Shown here: positions 1 through 11,145 of the stretch, piece by piece
How positions within the stretch are numbered: position 1 is the stretch's first letter
How the letters are laid out: each line of letters starts with the position of its first letter
Assembly (NCBI GenBank): GCA_020744425.1
Contig: JAGMUV010000053.1
Coordinates: 1-64,000 of the forward strand
Length of the DNA: 64,000 nt
Direction: 5' to 3'
From: Dactylonectria macrodidyma
Lineage: Eukaryota; Ascomycota; Sordariomycetes; Hypocreales; Nectriaceae
Notes under the pieces: model-generated
What the model was told of the DNA's origin: nothing
What the model saw: only the letters and a program-made list of their open reading frames with translations
The model's database searches: none
Translations under genes and position numbers: made by a program

Positions 1-200
1 GTACTGAAGAGGAAATTACACTACCGATTCGCCCCCGTTAATTGGTCTTGATCAGTTAGCTTCAGGGGTCTTTATCCAATCCGGCTCGTTCCAGTGGGCC
101 CGGACAACCACGATGTTCCTCGAGCACCGTGGTGGAGGCGATAACTCGGCGTTTCGGAAAAACGCAAGCTGCCGAACCCACGATTAGTCGATGTCGGTGA
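1..200. other. no recognisable feature
   Basis: Sequence to the left of the LINE insertion. I see no gene here. The last bases run into the left copy of the LINE target-site duplication (201-213). Confidence 0.4.
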
Positions 201-213
201 TTAGTGAGGTGGC

Positions 214-1568
214 GCCTACGATGGTGCAGTAGAGCGGATGGAGACGATCCAGCCATATGCGCTACCGCCGTGGCACGGGCGCATGATGGTGGAATACGAC
301 CTAGGCGAAGAGACAACGACGGACGCGGACACAGCCGACGCGACGATCGAGACCAATGGTTCGAAAGAGGTGCTAATCGCTACGAGCGCCTCGGCGAGAA
401 ACAGAATCGTAGGCATGGGCGGCGTCGTGCGCAGCGCCGCCAGGGGAGGAACGGACGACGTCGTAGCAAGGTACTCCATCACCCTTGGCCCAAGAGATGA
501 GCAGAACGCATACACGGCCGAGTTGGAGGCGATGGCGACGGTCCTAAGGTGCATGCCTGATGGGCTCCGACGTCGACACATAACCGTCGTAACAAGAAAT
601 CGATCAGCGCTAGAGGCGATCGTGAAACCTCGACAGCAATCTGGGCAAAGCACTATCCGGGAGATCTACAAACAAGCCGATCGACTTCGAAAGGACGGAA
701 ACACTATTAAGATGCGATGGATATCGCCTATCCATGAATCCTCCGGACTGGGACTGAAGGCAAAGGTGGAAGCGCGAAGAGCAACAGAACCCGAATGCAC
801 ACCAAGGAAGCCGTCGTATCAGGCCCGATCGACCCGGCTCAGAGTACTGTTAGCACAACGTCAGCAACATATGGTCCTACCCGAGGGCGTGGGCGGCTAC
901 TCGAAACGGCTCGACAAGGCGCTCCCCGGCAAACACGTGTGCGCACTCTATGACCCCCTCAAGAGGCGCGAAGCCGACACCCTGGCACAGCTACGAACGG
1001 GGATGGCGCGGGTCAACAAATACCTACACAGAATAGGCGCGGCAGAGTCAGATATATGCGAATGCGGAGAAGAGGAGGAAAGCATAGAACATTTCCTGTT
1101 CAAATGCAGGAAGTGGGAGACGCAACGGGAGGATATGCGGAGAATTGACCAAACAAAGATGGGGGATCTCGCGTCCTTTTTAGGCGGCAAGACGGTGGCG
1201 GACGGAGACAAGTGGAGACCGAACTTACAAGCGGTGCGAGCAGCGATCAAGTTTGCGATAAGAACGGGAAGATTGGATGTTACACAGCCATAAAAACCTA
1301 CTAACAACACATAAACAGCTAAATCTGGCACTACAGCCTCTCACAGACAGACCAGGCTTCAGCCGCTGAGGATAGGACGCTGAACACTTGGAGAATCTGG
1401 CCTTCAAGCAGGCCCGTCGCAAAGGAACAAGAGGGGCTAGAAATGGGAAGAACCAGGAGTGGAAGGCTAGAAAACAAGACACCGGAAAAAACAATGTAAC
1501 GAGGGTTAGCGTTGTGGGCCCTATGAGGCTTATCCTCCCGGGCGGAATAAATTCATTCATTCATTCAT
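214..1568 (+). mobile_element. 5'-truncated Tad-like LINE with target-site duplication
   Basis: A non-LTR retrotransposon remnant that keeps only the 3' part of ORF2 plus the 3' UTR. It ends in a short tandem tail of ATTC units (about 1547-1568). The 13-bp TTAGTGAGGTGGC lies directly before it (201-213) and directly after it (1569-1581), which I read as the target-site duplication, so the element entered already truncated. The 3' end motif CCCGGGCGGAATAAA recurs in other LINE relics of this window at about 28440, 30670, 32220 and 36420. Confidence 0.85.
238..1293 (+). pseudogene. LINE ORF2 C-terminal part (RNase H and zinc-knuckle-like tail)
   Basis: This is the open C-terminal remnant (about 351 codons) of a LINE reverse transcriptase polyprotein. 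The segment around residues 60-130 resembles a ribonuclease H fold, with a YTAELEAMA motif of the kind that carries a catalytic Glu. A Cys/His cluster, CECGEEEESIEHFLFKC, follows near residue 270; this is the typical C-terminal zinc-knuckle-like motif of Tad-type LINEs in filamentous fungi. The endonuclease and reverse transcriptase domains are missing because of the 5' truncation, so the ATG at 238 is only an internal codon and the product cannot mobilise anything. A related copy with the same protein motifs lies on the minus strand at 30963-31787. Confidence 0.8.
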
Positions 1569-1581
1569 TTAGTGAGGTGGC

Positions 1582-2580
1582 ACAAGCTACCCGTACATGC
1601 ATATCTCTATCCTCTTTCCATATTCTTTTCCCTTTTGTCATTCTTTTATTTTAGACGTTAATGGAAAACAATATTTAAATAAATATATAGAAATTAAAGT
1701 AGAGGAAAGCTTTTTATCCCTGGCGTCTAGTGACTCTTCAGTAATACCGGTATGTAATTAACTTGTGTAACGGGTCAGGCCCACTTGGCTGGCGGCTCTG
1801 CCGCCAAGCCCGAATCCTTCTCCACAGCGCCATCGAGTTGATTCTCGAATCTTCTATATTAAAGAAGATATATGATGCGAATATATCGCGGAGGTCACAT
1901 AAAGTGAGGTTGTCATGTAGATGTAGAAAGATGGATGACGAGCTAAGACTACAGTTGTCGAGGGAGTATAAGGTCTCCTTCCTCACGTGATGTCACATAT
2001 AATGCCAGTCTTAAGCACCAGGCCCAAGACTGGTTCTTCACGTATCAATATAACGCGTCTTCATGCACCCAGTTTGTATTTAGATTCTTTCCTTTCTTCA
2101 TCTTGAAAGTAAACAGCATAGGGACTAGTTAGTTGAATCAACTCGCTAGAGGCCTTTCACAACTTGCAATAGGTGTTGCCGACATTTGCAAGCAAACCCT
2201 CAATGTCAGCTCCAAATCCTTGCTTAGCCGATCATTCCAACCACGTCGCTTGGTTTTTTAATGCACGGGGCACCTTTTCTTGTGAATGATGCATCGCGGA
2301 ATGTAGATATCAACTAGTCCATTTGCCGCGGCCGGTTCGGGTGATAATGATGTTTCGTCAACATCTCTAGACATCCACACCGACTGATAAACTGGCATAC
2401 AAAACCCCTCGCCAGCAGGGTCCCCCGCCAATCCCTCGAGCCTCAGAAGGGTTAACGAGTCGATATAGCTGGTTCGTCGCTGAAAAATGCTTCTGGCAGG
2501 TGGCTTAGGATTTTAGAGTAAATGCCATACACCTCAAGCATGATTCAGCCGAAGGCTGACTCTACATCAGTTTTTAAGTT
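1582..2580. other. AT-rich spacer without a recognised gene
   Basis: About 1 kb with only short overlapping ORFs on both strands. I see no domain, RNA gene or repeat boundary that I could defend. Confidence 0.4.
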
Positions 2581-2827
2581 TGCCTTTCGGTACGAAAGGT
2601 CTTCTTAAGCTCTGGGATTTCCACCCCCAAAATTTGGCACCCCCCCTGCAAAATTACCGGATTAAGCGATGCGCAACTGCAGCTCCTAATTGGTCCTAAT
2701 TCACCCCCCTCCGAGATCAAGTGTAAAGAAGCCTTCATTGGCTGGGATTTTGCCTTTCGGTACGAAAGGTCTTTTAAGCTCTGGGATTCTCTACCCAAAA
2801 ATCGACCGCTCATCCCTGCAAACATAC
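2581..2827. repeat. pair of ~75-bp direct repeats
   Basis: Two diverged copies start with TGCCTTTCGGTACGAAAGGT at 2581 and 2751 and stay alignable for about 75 bp each, through the AAGCTCTGGGATT stretch to the CCCTGCAAA stretch. The core CCTTTCGGTACGAA contains an internal inverted repeat and also occurs in both arms of the neighbouring inverted-repeat element (near 3480 and 3890). Confidence 0.65.
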
Positions 2828-3061
2828 CCCTGTCAATTACCCCATTTGTCGTCCCCGGCGCACTTCCGGTTGGCTGGAAATTATTTCCTGATTAGTAAGC
2901 CAGACTGCACCTCCTGTTGGTCCGGATTAACCACATCCGAATGCCCCCCAGAGGTGCTAAATCTTCCTCATTTGCTAATGCGCATATGTGAACTCTCATT
3001 CGCTCTCTGAGATTTTCTTGTTAAGAAGCACGTGAAATGCACGTGAAATGCACGTAGGAAC

Positions 3062-3276
3062 TGTCACGTGCCTATAGGCCTGACAGAGGATTCCAGCGAG
3101 GGCCGGGCTAGCTACTAGCTAGCCACCGGCGAGAGCATGTATATAAGGGGGGCCGACCCCTAGAATAGGGGAGGCCAGCGATCAGACTGTATCTATCATA
3201 ACCCCTACCTTCTATACTACTGCTATTGAGATGCTATTGGGCTGCGTCCTTCACTCTTCTCATTAGGCACCTCACA
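3062..3276. repeat. possible short solo LTR or promoter-bearing repeat
   Basis: The segment begins TGTCACGTGCC and ends GGCACCTCACA (imperfect inverted ends, 9 of 11 positions). It has a TATA-box-like TATATAAG near 3139 and pyrimidine-rich downstream sequence, as an LTR would. No target-site duplication is visible, and its right edge coincides with the start of the inverted-repeat element at 3277. It could equally be a host promoter fragment. Confidence 0.3.
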
Positions 3277-4266
3277 CATCTTAGCATGGCAGCTTCTTAT
3301 ACTCATCAAATTGACAATTTTTCCTCTTTCGTATAGCGACTGATTGATCTCTACTAGTCTCTATTGGTCAAGTCTCTTTATCCACCCACCCGGAGCCGAC
3401 CACTTAAAACCGCGCCCTCTTCTCAACACATGCAACAACCCACTAGTGTAAAACAAGCTCTTGTTGCAAGCTTCGTATCGAAAGGCTACTCAGCGCAAGG
3501 GAGCCGCCAACTTGCCCATCACGCCTAGCTTCCATCTTCCAACGTCCCCCGGCGGACGTGCGCCTTCCCCTGTCCAAATAATGAGGGTTTGGTGCAAGAT
3601 TGGCAAAAGTTTCTGATTGGTCCAAAATTTTGTGTTGACGGCCGCAAAACGTGGCACAATTGGATGACGGCCCTGTGAAAAGTGGAACATAGCGTGGCAG
3701 CTTGTGTGACGATCGGGCTTACACTAGGCTCGTGAGTCTAGGGTAGGGGGATCCTGATTGGTTTATGTTGGCAATGAATCAGGCACGTTAAACTTGAACA
3801 GGGGAAGGCGCACGTCCGCCGGGGGACGTTGGAAGTTGGAAGCTGGGCGTGATGGGCAAGTTGGCGGCTCCCTTGCGCTGAGTAGCCTTTCGGTACGAAG
3901 CTTGCAACAAGAGCCTGTATGGCTGTTTTACTAGTGGGTTGCTGCACGTGTTGAGAAGAGGGCGCGGTTTTAAGTGGTCGGCTCTGGGTGGGTGGATGAA
4001 GAGACTTGGCCAATAGGGCGCGTGTGTGTGTTACCTTTATTCTTGCGTAGCCAATAAGACGTACGCAGCAGGCTTTGAGGAGCAGGCACCATTTTGAGTG
4101 GCACGATTTGAAGAGCTTAATGCGGAACTAAGAGACCTAGTGAATAGGGTGAGGGTCAATAATTGAGACAGGGATCAGGGGACTGAGACTAGCAGAGACC
4201 AATCAGACGCCATACCAAAGAGGGAAAATTGTCAATTTGAGTATAAGAAGCTGGCATGCCAAGATG
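3277..4266. mobile_element. long-inverted-repeat (foldback-like) non-autonomous element
   Basis: The left arm (3277 to about 3577) is found again in reverse complement in the right arm (about 3796 to 4266). Matching landmarks are CATCTTAGCATGGCAGCTTC at the left edge against its inverse at the right edge, and the block containing CCCCCGGCGGACGTGCGCC next to the ~220-bp spacer. The right arm contains an extra ~165 bp (about 4020-4187). No transposase is encoded inside. The structure suggests a foldback element or MITE-like derivative of a DNA transposon; no clear target-site duplication was found. Confidence 0.75.
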
Positions 4267-4408
4267 TCCTGGTGTTGAGATCATTGGACTTTATCACTCG
4301 CACTGGTGTTGAAACCACACTCTTATTTCCCCCACATATCAATCTGTAAGTTTTCCAAACCCAATACAACAGCCCAGAATACCACACACTATCACTATAC
4401 TATGCTAC
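4267..4408. other. short spacer
   Basis: No gene is seen. The last five bases, GCTAC (4404-4408), are the left target-site duplication of the solo LTR. Confidence 0.4.
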
Positions 4409-4875
4409 TGTCAGGGCTGGTTACACACAAGGGAGTGAAGAGGGCAGACACGCTGCGAGATAGCAGCTAGCTAGTAGGAATGATGCTGGTGACTGTATTG
4501 ATCTCTGACCCCCCCTTTGCCTTCTTCCTCTAGTAGCTCTTCTTATAGCCAGGTCTAGTATCCCTTCTTCCAATGCCCTAGCTAACTAGCTGTAGCTTAG
4601 CTGCTTAGGTCTAGCTAGTTTGATTGGTCTTCGTAATCCTGAGACTCCGGCCCGGCCGGGTCTCTCGTAACCCGGTCGGAGCTCTCGGATCCGGCCGGTT
4701 GCGCTTAGCCCGTGTTCCATAACTCCCTCAGCCACTTGCTAGCTGAAAGCTAGCTGTGGCAAACCTGCGACGTAGCTGCGACCTTGTGGCTGTTAGGCGC
4801 GGCCGCCACTGTGTGACAGTGGATTTCTGCAGTTAGTGCCCCATAGACCCTTCTTGTGGCTTTTGGCCTCTGACA
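4409..4875. repeat. solo LTR, 467 bp
   Basis: It starts TGTCAG and ends CTGACA (perfect 6-bp inverted ends) and is bracketed by the 5-bp duplication GCTAC (4404-4408 and 4876-4880). There is no coding content. A second copy of the same LTR lies at 17641-24067, split by a copia element; aligning the two shows that this copy is uninterrupted. The size, TG...CA ends and 5-bp TSD are those of an LTR retrotransposon whose internal part was lost by LTR-LTR recombination. Confidence 0.9.
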
Positions 4876-6579
4876 GCTACTTATAGTCTCTTGGTCGGAT
4901 GCCTCTTGTTCCTGCCACCTGGTTCGGTAGTTGATGACCTCATATTAGGACGAACGGAGGATCGGAGTGTGGCAGATATGTTAGGTGATGGAGAGTCCTC
5001 GTTTTCCTTCGCTTCACCTTCTTCATGGTTATCGTTTTCATCAGAGTCTACGGATGTTAAAGAGGAGACCGGCGACCCTGCAATGACTGGAGATGTTGCG
5101 GTAGGCACATTAGACCTCCTGAGTCTCTTGGGGGCGGGACTGTTTGAACTTGACGGAGATGATTGAGATGCGGAGATTGCAGGCCTTTTGTTCTGAGATG
5201 GAGTAGCGGGCTGTTGGGATGGACCTCCCTGTGACGATTTTGATGATTGTGGCTGTGACTGTTGCGCCTGTGAACCTTTCTTTGAGGGAGACTTGAACAT
5301 AGACCTAATTGCTGCGAAGCCGCTAGCTTGGGATGGGCTAGGTTCGGTTTTAGAGGGGGAGACTGTGTTAGAAGCAGGTGCATGTGGCGTGCTCTTGTCC
5401 GGAAACGTCCAAGAGTCGGGAACGACGATGAAAACATAGTCCTTCTCATCAACTGGAGGGGCAGTCGCCATAAGACGATGGTCAAGCAGGCCAACTATCT
5501 TGCCGACGCAGTTGAAGGGAACACCCGGAACAAACTGTGTATCTTTCCTATCTGCCATCTTCTTGCAGAGGAGAGAGAATGGCAAAGCGCGAATAAGAAA
5601 GAGAATAAAAACTTGAAAGGGGTGGAAGCCTTTGAAAGGGCTCTTTGATGGCTGACCCGGCGTGATGTAGGTACAGCACTGGATAAATGCACAGCATCTC
5701 AGCTGCGCATCATCCAACAGCGGGACAGAGTCCTTGATCAAGTGGGTTTGACCTGTGCCGAGAACCTGCCCGGTCAAAGAAACAACCGGTTGGATAAGTG
5801 GAAAGCCCTCACTATTGCAAAGAGTTCGTGGGTCAATGCTGATGGTTACATTAGTGGCAAGCGCGATAGTGGAACTCGAGCTAAGGGGAAATGATATGTC
5901 TGCTTACGCTTGGTATCCAAAGTCGCGTATGAGAACAACTGGAACCTTGTACACTTCGCCGTCACCATCTTCATCGGTGAAAACATCAGGGTCCCGCACA
6001 GTGATCGGAATGGTCCGGTATGGTATGGTATGAGGGTCAAACCATACCATACCGACTGCTTACATAATGACCGGTAAGACCATACCGGTAAGACCAGTAA
6101 TACCGCCAAGACATTTATCACACATAGAGGGTATCACGTGACCAAACGAATATCTCCTTACAGCCAGGGCAGATCGATTTTATTCATTTTTGTTTTACCT
6201 CTACATTACGTCCTATATACAGGTCTCTTTAGTTGAGCCATCAAGCGGCTCCCCATCGATCCGAATTGCCAAAATAGAGAATAAGAAGGTGACGCGGTTT
6301 CAGAAAAGAAAAGCAATGATATCACTTCACTTTCCGTGGAAGACAAGCTTGTAGAAGAAGATTCAAATGCATGAAATTAAGAAAATCGGTTTTATTGCGA
6401 TTTTTCTATCGATTTTTGTAATTCTTTTACCATACATCCTTATGGCGAACATGGAATGGGCGCCGGAGAGTCGGTGATGATGTCAAGAAAGGTATTGTTG
6501 CAGGGTAGGCATGATCTCAAGACAACCAAATTAGTCATCGAGCTATTGTTATGCTACAAGAAAACTGTGTGAGGGACTA

Positions 6580-9288
6580 CTTGTGGGGGCCTCTAGTCCG
6601 GCGTTCCCCGTGGTCGCTTCCGCTCCCACGGGGGGTCCCTTGACTAGCAAAAGGGGCCCTTGATTCGCAAAAAAAAAGATACCTCCAAAAGAGGGGTTTC
6701 CCCACCTAAATTGAAGTGGCTCTTTTTCATGAATAAACCCGCATTCTGCACACATGACCCTGTTATCTACAACCCCGCTCAACGTGACATCACCAACTTC
6801 GTCAACTTTGACAATATCACGTCCTCGCCACCCAACTAAACACGATCACAACTATTACAATTCTGCACCAATGGCTACGGCAAATACATCAATCGGAAGC
6901 CCTGACTCAAGAGAAGATACCATCCGACTTTGGATTAATCCTGAGACCGGGAAGCATAACTTTTCACGGTGTAACGATGAGAACCTTGAACTCCGGACGG
7001 TAGCCGGAGTCGAGCTCTTTCGAGCCGGTTATTATAAGAACCTCGCTGTTGCAAGCCGTGATCTTAAAGTCAGTTATTGGAGACTATATTCTCGTCATAA
7101 AGGGTCTCATCCGCGCCAGAAGAATGGCGGCAATCACACCTTATTCTCGAAGGAAGAGGAGGGAGCTATTATCATTTGGGCACATCGCCGCATCACTCAC
7201 GGACATCACATCACAATTCGTGCCCTTTGTCAACATGCGAATGCCGTTCTGAGGGCTAAAGAGAGGCCGCCAACGGCCTCTAGAAAGTGGGCAAGGCATT
7301 TTATGAGAAGTTGGAAGCATACCTTTCATAAGAGGAAATCTACAACCCGAGATGCCAAGAGAAAGGCCATGGAAGACCGTGGCGAAGTTGAGAAGTGGTT
7401 CAAAGCTTGGCGAGAGTATATGCGTTATGTCAATCCTGAAAACGTGTGGAACGTTGACGAGATTGGCTTCATGATCGGATATCTCTTAAAAGGGACTTTC
7501 CTATGGACTTTCGCAGAGATTGAGCGGCCAATTCTCACGGATGCACACGAATTATGTTCAATGACAGCCATCGAAGCCATCTCGGCCGCTGGAAAGTCGA
7601 TAGCACCGTTCCTGATCATGCCTGGAGTCCAGCTTCCGTTCAGGTGGTTTGACAACAACCTTGACGGCGATACATCCATTGCCACAAGTCCCAGGGGTTA
7701 TATCACTGATATCCTCGCCTCGGAATGGATTGAACACTTCGAGAGACTAACGAGACCTTCAAATCCCGGCGAAAAACGAGTCATCCTCCTCGATGGATGC
7801 GAAAGTCACTTTACAAAGGAACTCGCGGTACACGCTAAACAGCACAACATTGAAATCTTCCCTTTCCCCCCACATTTGACTCATATGTTACAACCTTTGG
7901 ATGTTGGAGTGTTCAGCTCTTACAAGCATTGGCAACAAGATGTCTTATACCGGGAGATTGCGGATGGAGCCACAGATTTTAACAAGTCTGACTTCTTATT
8001 TCACCTTCAGGAAATAAGGGATCGCACTTTTAAAAAGTCAACGATTATCTCTGCCTGGGAGAAGTGTGGTATCTATCCTTTTAACCCATCAGTTGTGCTA
8101 GATCAAATGGTTGACCCCCTATCATCACTTAGCCAAGAGGTCAATGAGCAAGACCTGCCTGGTTTTGTGACACTTGGGGATACTTCAGAAAGCGATTTTG
8201 ACGGCTCAGATGACGACGAAAATGCTCCTGAAGATGACTCAGATGATCAGGAATTCCAGGAGATTCCAATAACCCCCAAAACTCCCGAAAAGATCAACTG
8301 GGCCACCGTTGCTACCCCCCCCTTCAACATCCGCATTATCCAACGCTACCAAGAATACGTTGCCTTACGGATTGAAGCTTCAATCGTCTCCGGTGTACGG
8401 CTGACGCCCTCGGTGGCTCATGTTCATGAAAAATCGAGGAAAGCTACAGAAGTTCTGATGATCAATGGCATTACATCGACTGAGGAGATGAAGCGTCTGA
8501 AGGAGAAGAATCTACGCCGCCGGGCACTTCAACAGGGGACTCAAATTGTAAGTAATTACGGCCCAATTCGCGTCAGTGATGCCAGACTTCGTGTCGCCAA
8601 AGACGAATACCATCGACGAGCCGCTCAAGCTGAAGAATATCGACGATATAGGAAGAAAGAAGCGACTGATGAAGTGAAATATATATATCGTTGGATAAAG
8701 GATGTACGAAGTATTGTCCGGGTAAGTGTTAATAACATTTCAGGGGTCGAAGCACGCAGAGGTTTATGGGCAAAAGCTGCACGACGAGAGCTTCTCTCTT
8801 CTAACGAGGATATGAGTAAGAGATATGCTATTCAACGTGAATTCCGTGAGTCCTTTGCACTGTCATTGGAGAGGATCACGGGCATCACTTGGCCCCCTGA
8901 CTATGACGAAGAGACTGTCACTTCGGCAGTCAAATTCGTTGCCTTGGAGGAACAGGAACGCCGTGCAGCTAAGAAATTGCTTACATATGAGGCTGACGGC
9001 ATTGAAATCATAGTTGAAGACTGCATTGAAGTCAGTCAGGGCGAATTTACGGTGCCAAAGGAGGAGCCGGAATAGGGGTTAAATTGGACTTGGGTAAATA
9101 CATGACATTCCCCCGGTTGCAAATATCACATATTATTGTTTTAATGAAGTGACTTCTAAATTGGGGAGAAACCCCCCTGTTTGGAAGTACCTTTTTTTTG
9201 CGAATCAAGGGCCCCTTTTGCTAGTCAAGGGACCCCCCGTGGTCGCTTCCGCTCCCACGGGGAACGCCGGACTAGAGGCCCCCACAAG
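6580..9288 (+). mobile_element. intact pogo/Tc1-mariner-type DNA transposon
   Basis: This 2,709-bp element is flanked by TA on both sides (6578-6579, 9289-9290). Its TIRs are about 140 bp long and start CTTGTGGGGGCCTCTAGTCC. Each TIR contains a hairpin with stem CCCCGTGG/CCACGGGG. It carries one uninterrupted transposase gene, so it could be recent or still functional. It lies inside the hAT element. Confidence 0.9.
6871..9075 (+). CDS. pogo-type DDE transposase, full length
   Basis: The uninterrupted ORF is 734 codons from the ATG at 6871 (good context, CACCAATGG); an in-frame ATG at 6754 would add 39 residues but lies close to the TIR. The N-terminal ~190 residues contain helix-turn-helix-like DNA-binding segments (CENP-B/Psq-like region, e.g. 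around SRKWARHFMRSW). The catalytic core shows three aspartates in the expected contexts: NVDEIGF (about residue 196), LLDGCESH (about 308) and QPLDVGVFSSYK (about 344). The last two are 36 positions apart, a DD35D-like arrangement. The C-terminal third has an acidic stretch and a Lys/Arg-rich coiled-coil-like region. It would cut and paste the surrounding element at TA sites. No stop codon or frameshift is seen, unlike most other transposons here. Confidence 0.9.
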   Translation: MATANTSIGSPDSREDTIRLWINPETGKHNFSRCNDENLELRTVAGVELFRAGYYKNLAVASRDLKVSYWRLYSRHKGSHPRQKNGGNHTLFSKEEEGAIIIWAHRRITHGHHITIRALCQHANAVLRAKERPPTASRKWARHFMRSWKHTFHKRKSTTRDAKRKAMEDRGEVEKWFKAWREYMRYVNPENVWNVDEIGFMIGYLLKGTFLWTFAEIERPILTDAHELCSMTAIEAISAAGKSIAPFLIMPGVQLPFRWFDNNLDGDTSIATSPRGYITDILASEWIEHFERLTRPSNPGEKRVILLDGCESHFTKELAVHAKQHNIEIFPFPPHLTHMLQPLDVGVFSSYKHWQQDVLYREIADGATDFNKSDFLFHLQEIRDRTFKKSTIISAWEKCGIYPFNPSVVLDQMVDPLSSLSQEVNEQDLPGFVTLGDTSESDFDGSDDDENAPEDDSDDQEFQEIPITPKTPEKINWATVATPPFNIRIIQRYQEYVALRIEASIVSGVRLTPSVAHVHEKSRKATEVLMINGITSTEEMKRLKEKNLRRRALQQGTQIVSNYGPIRVSDARLRVAKDEYHRRAAQAEEYRRYRKKEATDEVKYIYRWIKDVRSIVRVSVNNISGVEARRGLWAKAARRELLSSNEDMSKRYAIQREFRESFALSLERITGITWPPDYDEETVTSAVKFVALEEQERRAAKKLLTYEADGIEIIVEDCIEVSQGEFTVPKEEPE

Positions 9289-9324
9289 TACCCCGCACAA
9301 GAACGAACAATCAGCAACATACTA

Positions 9325-10836
9325 CGGAGGAAGAGCTCAAAAGTCCTTGCCAACGCTAAAAATAACGCTAGCCAAATAAGGAAATAGTCAACTTTAGATC
9401 CATTTTCAACCTCCATTTCCGTCCCTCTTCTTCCTACCCTCTTGATATTCATTTCCTCCTTTTAACTGTATGACCTTTTGGATGTGTTCAGGGATTCGTT
9501 CTATCCAAGCCTGTATTTTCTTTTGTGAAAGCTCTTTCTAAGCTGCCTGCCAGGCCCGAATAGCTTCTTGCCGGCTCTTCGGAGCCCCCTTTTTCGTAGT
9601 CTCTCTCTTTAAATAACCCCAAGCCGGCTCAATCATATTAAGATCTGGGGAATTACCGCACCAAAGCATCCGACGGACCTGATGAAGATCGTAGACCCGT
9701 TGCTGGATATGATGGTTATGTGCCAGAGCCTTGTCTTCTTAAACGATCGTCTCTGGCCGCTTCTTTTCACATTCCTTCGCAAAAGGCAGTAATAAGGGAA
9801 TTAAGATCATCTGTTAGTATTGCCACTAGTCGATCCCTTTGCCCTTCCCTCGAGAGAGCTTGCCTGTTGATTTCTGCCACTTCTACTGAGGCTGCTTGCC
9901 GGGCAGGTTCTAGAGCCCTAGTCATCGTATTCCATTTGAAAGCTCCTATTCAAGCTGCTTTTCTGGCTCAAGCTCTTCATTTGATGTCTCTATTGCTTTC
10001 TCAGAAGCCTTCCGTTCTGCTGCAGTCTCCGGTGCCTAGCAATGGCAAGGGCCTTTCTTATTATAAGAAAAGGCGCCCCAGAATATAAATTCGCTAGCCC
10101 CTTTCTATCTCTTACGAATACAGCTACGAACAAAACGTTCGTCAGCACGCCTCCAGACCCGATAACTACTACAGCGATGGAGCAAGATAACGGAAGTCTC
10201 ATCAGACCAAATCACATTCTTCCAATCTTCAAGAGTCCAGTCCTTATGAGCTTCACACCAAGCAAGGCGTTCGTCTCTCATCTTCTTCGTCAGTCTAGGC
10301 TTCCTTGTTGGCTTAGTCTTACGAAAGCCAGCTGCCCGAAGAATCCGCTAGACTGTAGCCTTTAAGATCTCAAGCCCTTCTTCGCTAACCTCCCTAGCTA
10401 TATCAGCAGCCGATTTTTCCTTTCCGTATCGATCGCGCCGAACCTTCGAGATTACAAGCTGCTGGGCTTCCGGTGTGTCCTTTCTAGGCTGGCCGGGGCG
10501 AGAGGCATCTTGGACAAATTCGTCATGAATACGGAGGGGGCTTTCATTTGGCTAGAAGCCTCGTTAGACGGCACGGCGATAGATATCATTAATAGATCGT
10601 ATAGGGATTCCGGTCATAGCCTGGACCTCGGCAGAAGACTTGCCTGCCCCAGCAGGGGCTTTTAAAGTCAGTACAATAGTCCGGGTTGCAATATCGAACG
10701 GCATTTTATTTAAAGGGAAAAATTGAAGAAGAATTGATTAGAGAATTCACTCATACAATTTAAGAGGGGTAATGCTATTCCTTATTTGGCTAGCGTTATT
10801 TTTAGCGTTGGCATGGACTTTTGAGCTCTTCCTCCG
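9325..10836 (-). mobile_element. decayed Tc1-like element
   Basis: The element is 1,512 bp, flanked by TA (9323-9324 and 10837-10838). Its TIRs are about 70 bp and start CGGAGGAAGAGCTCAAAAGT at the left, with the inverse at the right. It contains a single transposase pseudogene on the minus strand and is nested in the same hAT as the pogo element, only 34 bp from it. Confidence 0.88.
9406..10704 (-). pseudogene. Tc1-like transposase with many stop codons
   Basis: Reading from the ATG at 10704, the frame gives an N-terminal paired helix-turn-helix (MPFDIATRTIVLTLKAP, then SSAEVQAMTGIP). It then shows the first catalytic Asp in VIWSDETSV, a second in EDKALAHNHH and the terminal SPDLNMIEPAW block with the catalytic Glu, i.e. 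a DDE triad of the Tc1 type. The frame is broken by several TAA/TAG codons (for example shortly after the HTH and before RILRAAGF) at positions where Gln or Trp would fit, which is the signature of C-to-T/G-to-A mutation. A central stretch is hard to align. It cannot give a working protein. Confidence 0.8.
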
Positions 10837-10969
10837 TACCGCCGTTCACCACAATAATTGATAACCCATTCCTACTATAAACGCAACCTCAGTGCGACAG
10901 GTATCGTTGGTGCGATATGGGGAATGGAGATTCCATAATACTGATGCACCAAATCAAGCGAGTTTTTTA

Positions 10970-11145
10970 TCTCTTTGAGTGCTCTTACGCTGGTGGGGCT
11001 TCCTGGGACAAATCGGATCAGTGCCGATACGTGCCTCAGTTAGCAGATACCTCACTTATCGCTGAGCGGCTCACGGATAAGCTGGTATCTGTCAAACCTG
11101 GGGAAGTCGCGAGCTGCCCCACCAGCATAAGAGCACTCAAAGAGA
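10970..11145. mobile_element. 176-bp MITE with TA duplication
   Basis: Inverted ends of about 30 bp begin TCTCTTTGAGTGCTCTTA, with TA at both flanks (10968-10969, 11146-11147). There is no coding capacity. It is the third DNA element nested in the hAT. Confidence 0.8.

Noticed and set aside
9720..10365. plus-strand ORFs of 107-122 codons
   Set aside because: They are antisense to the decayed Tc1 transposase, whose catalytic motifs are readable on the minus strand.
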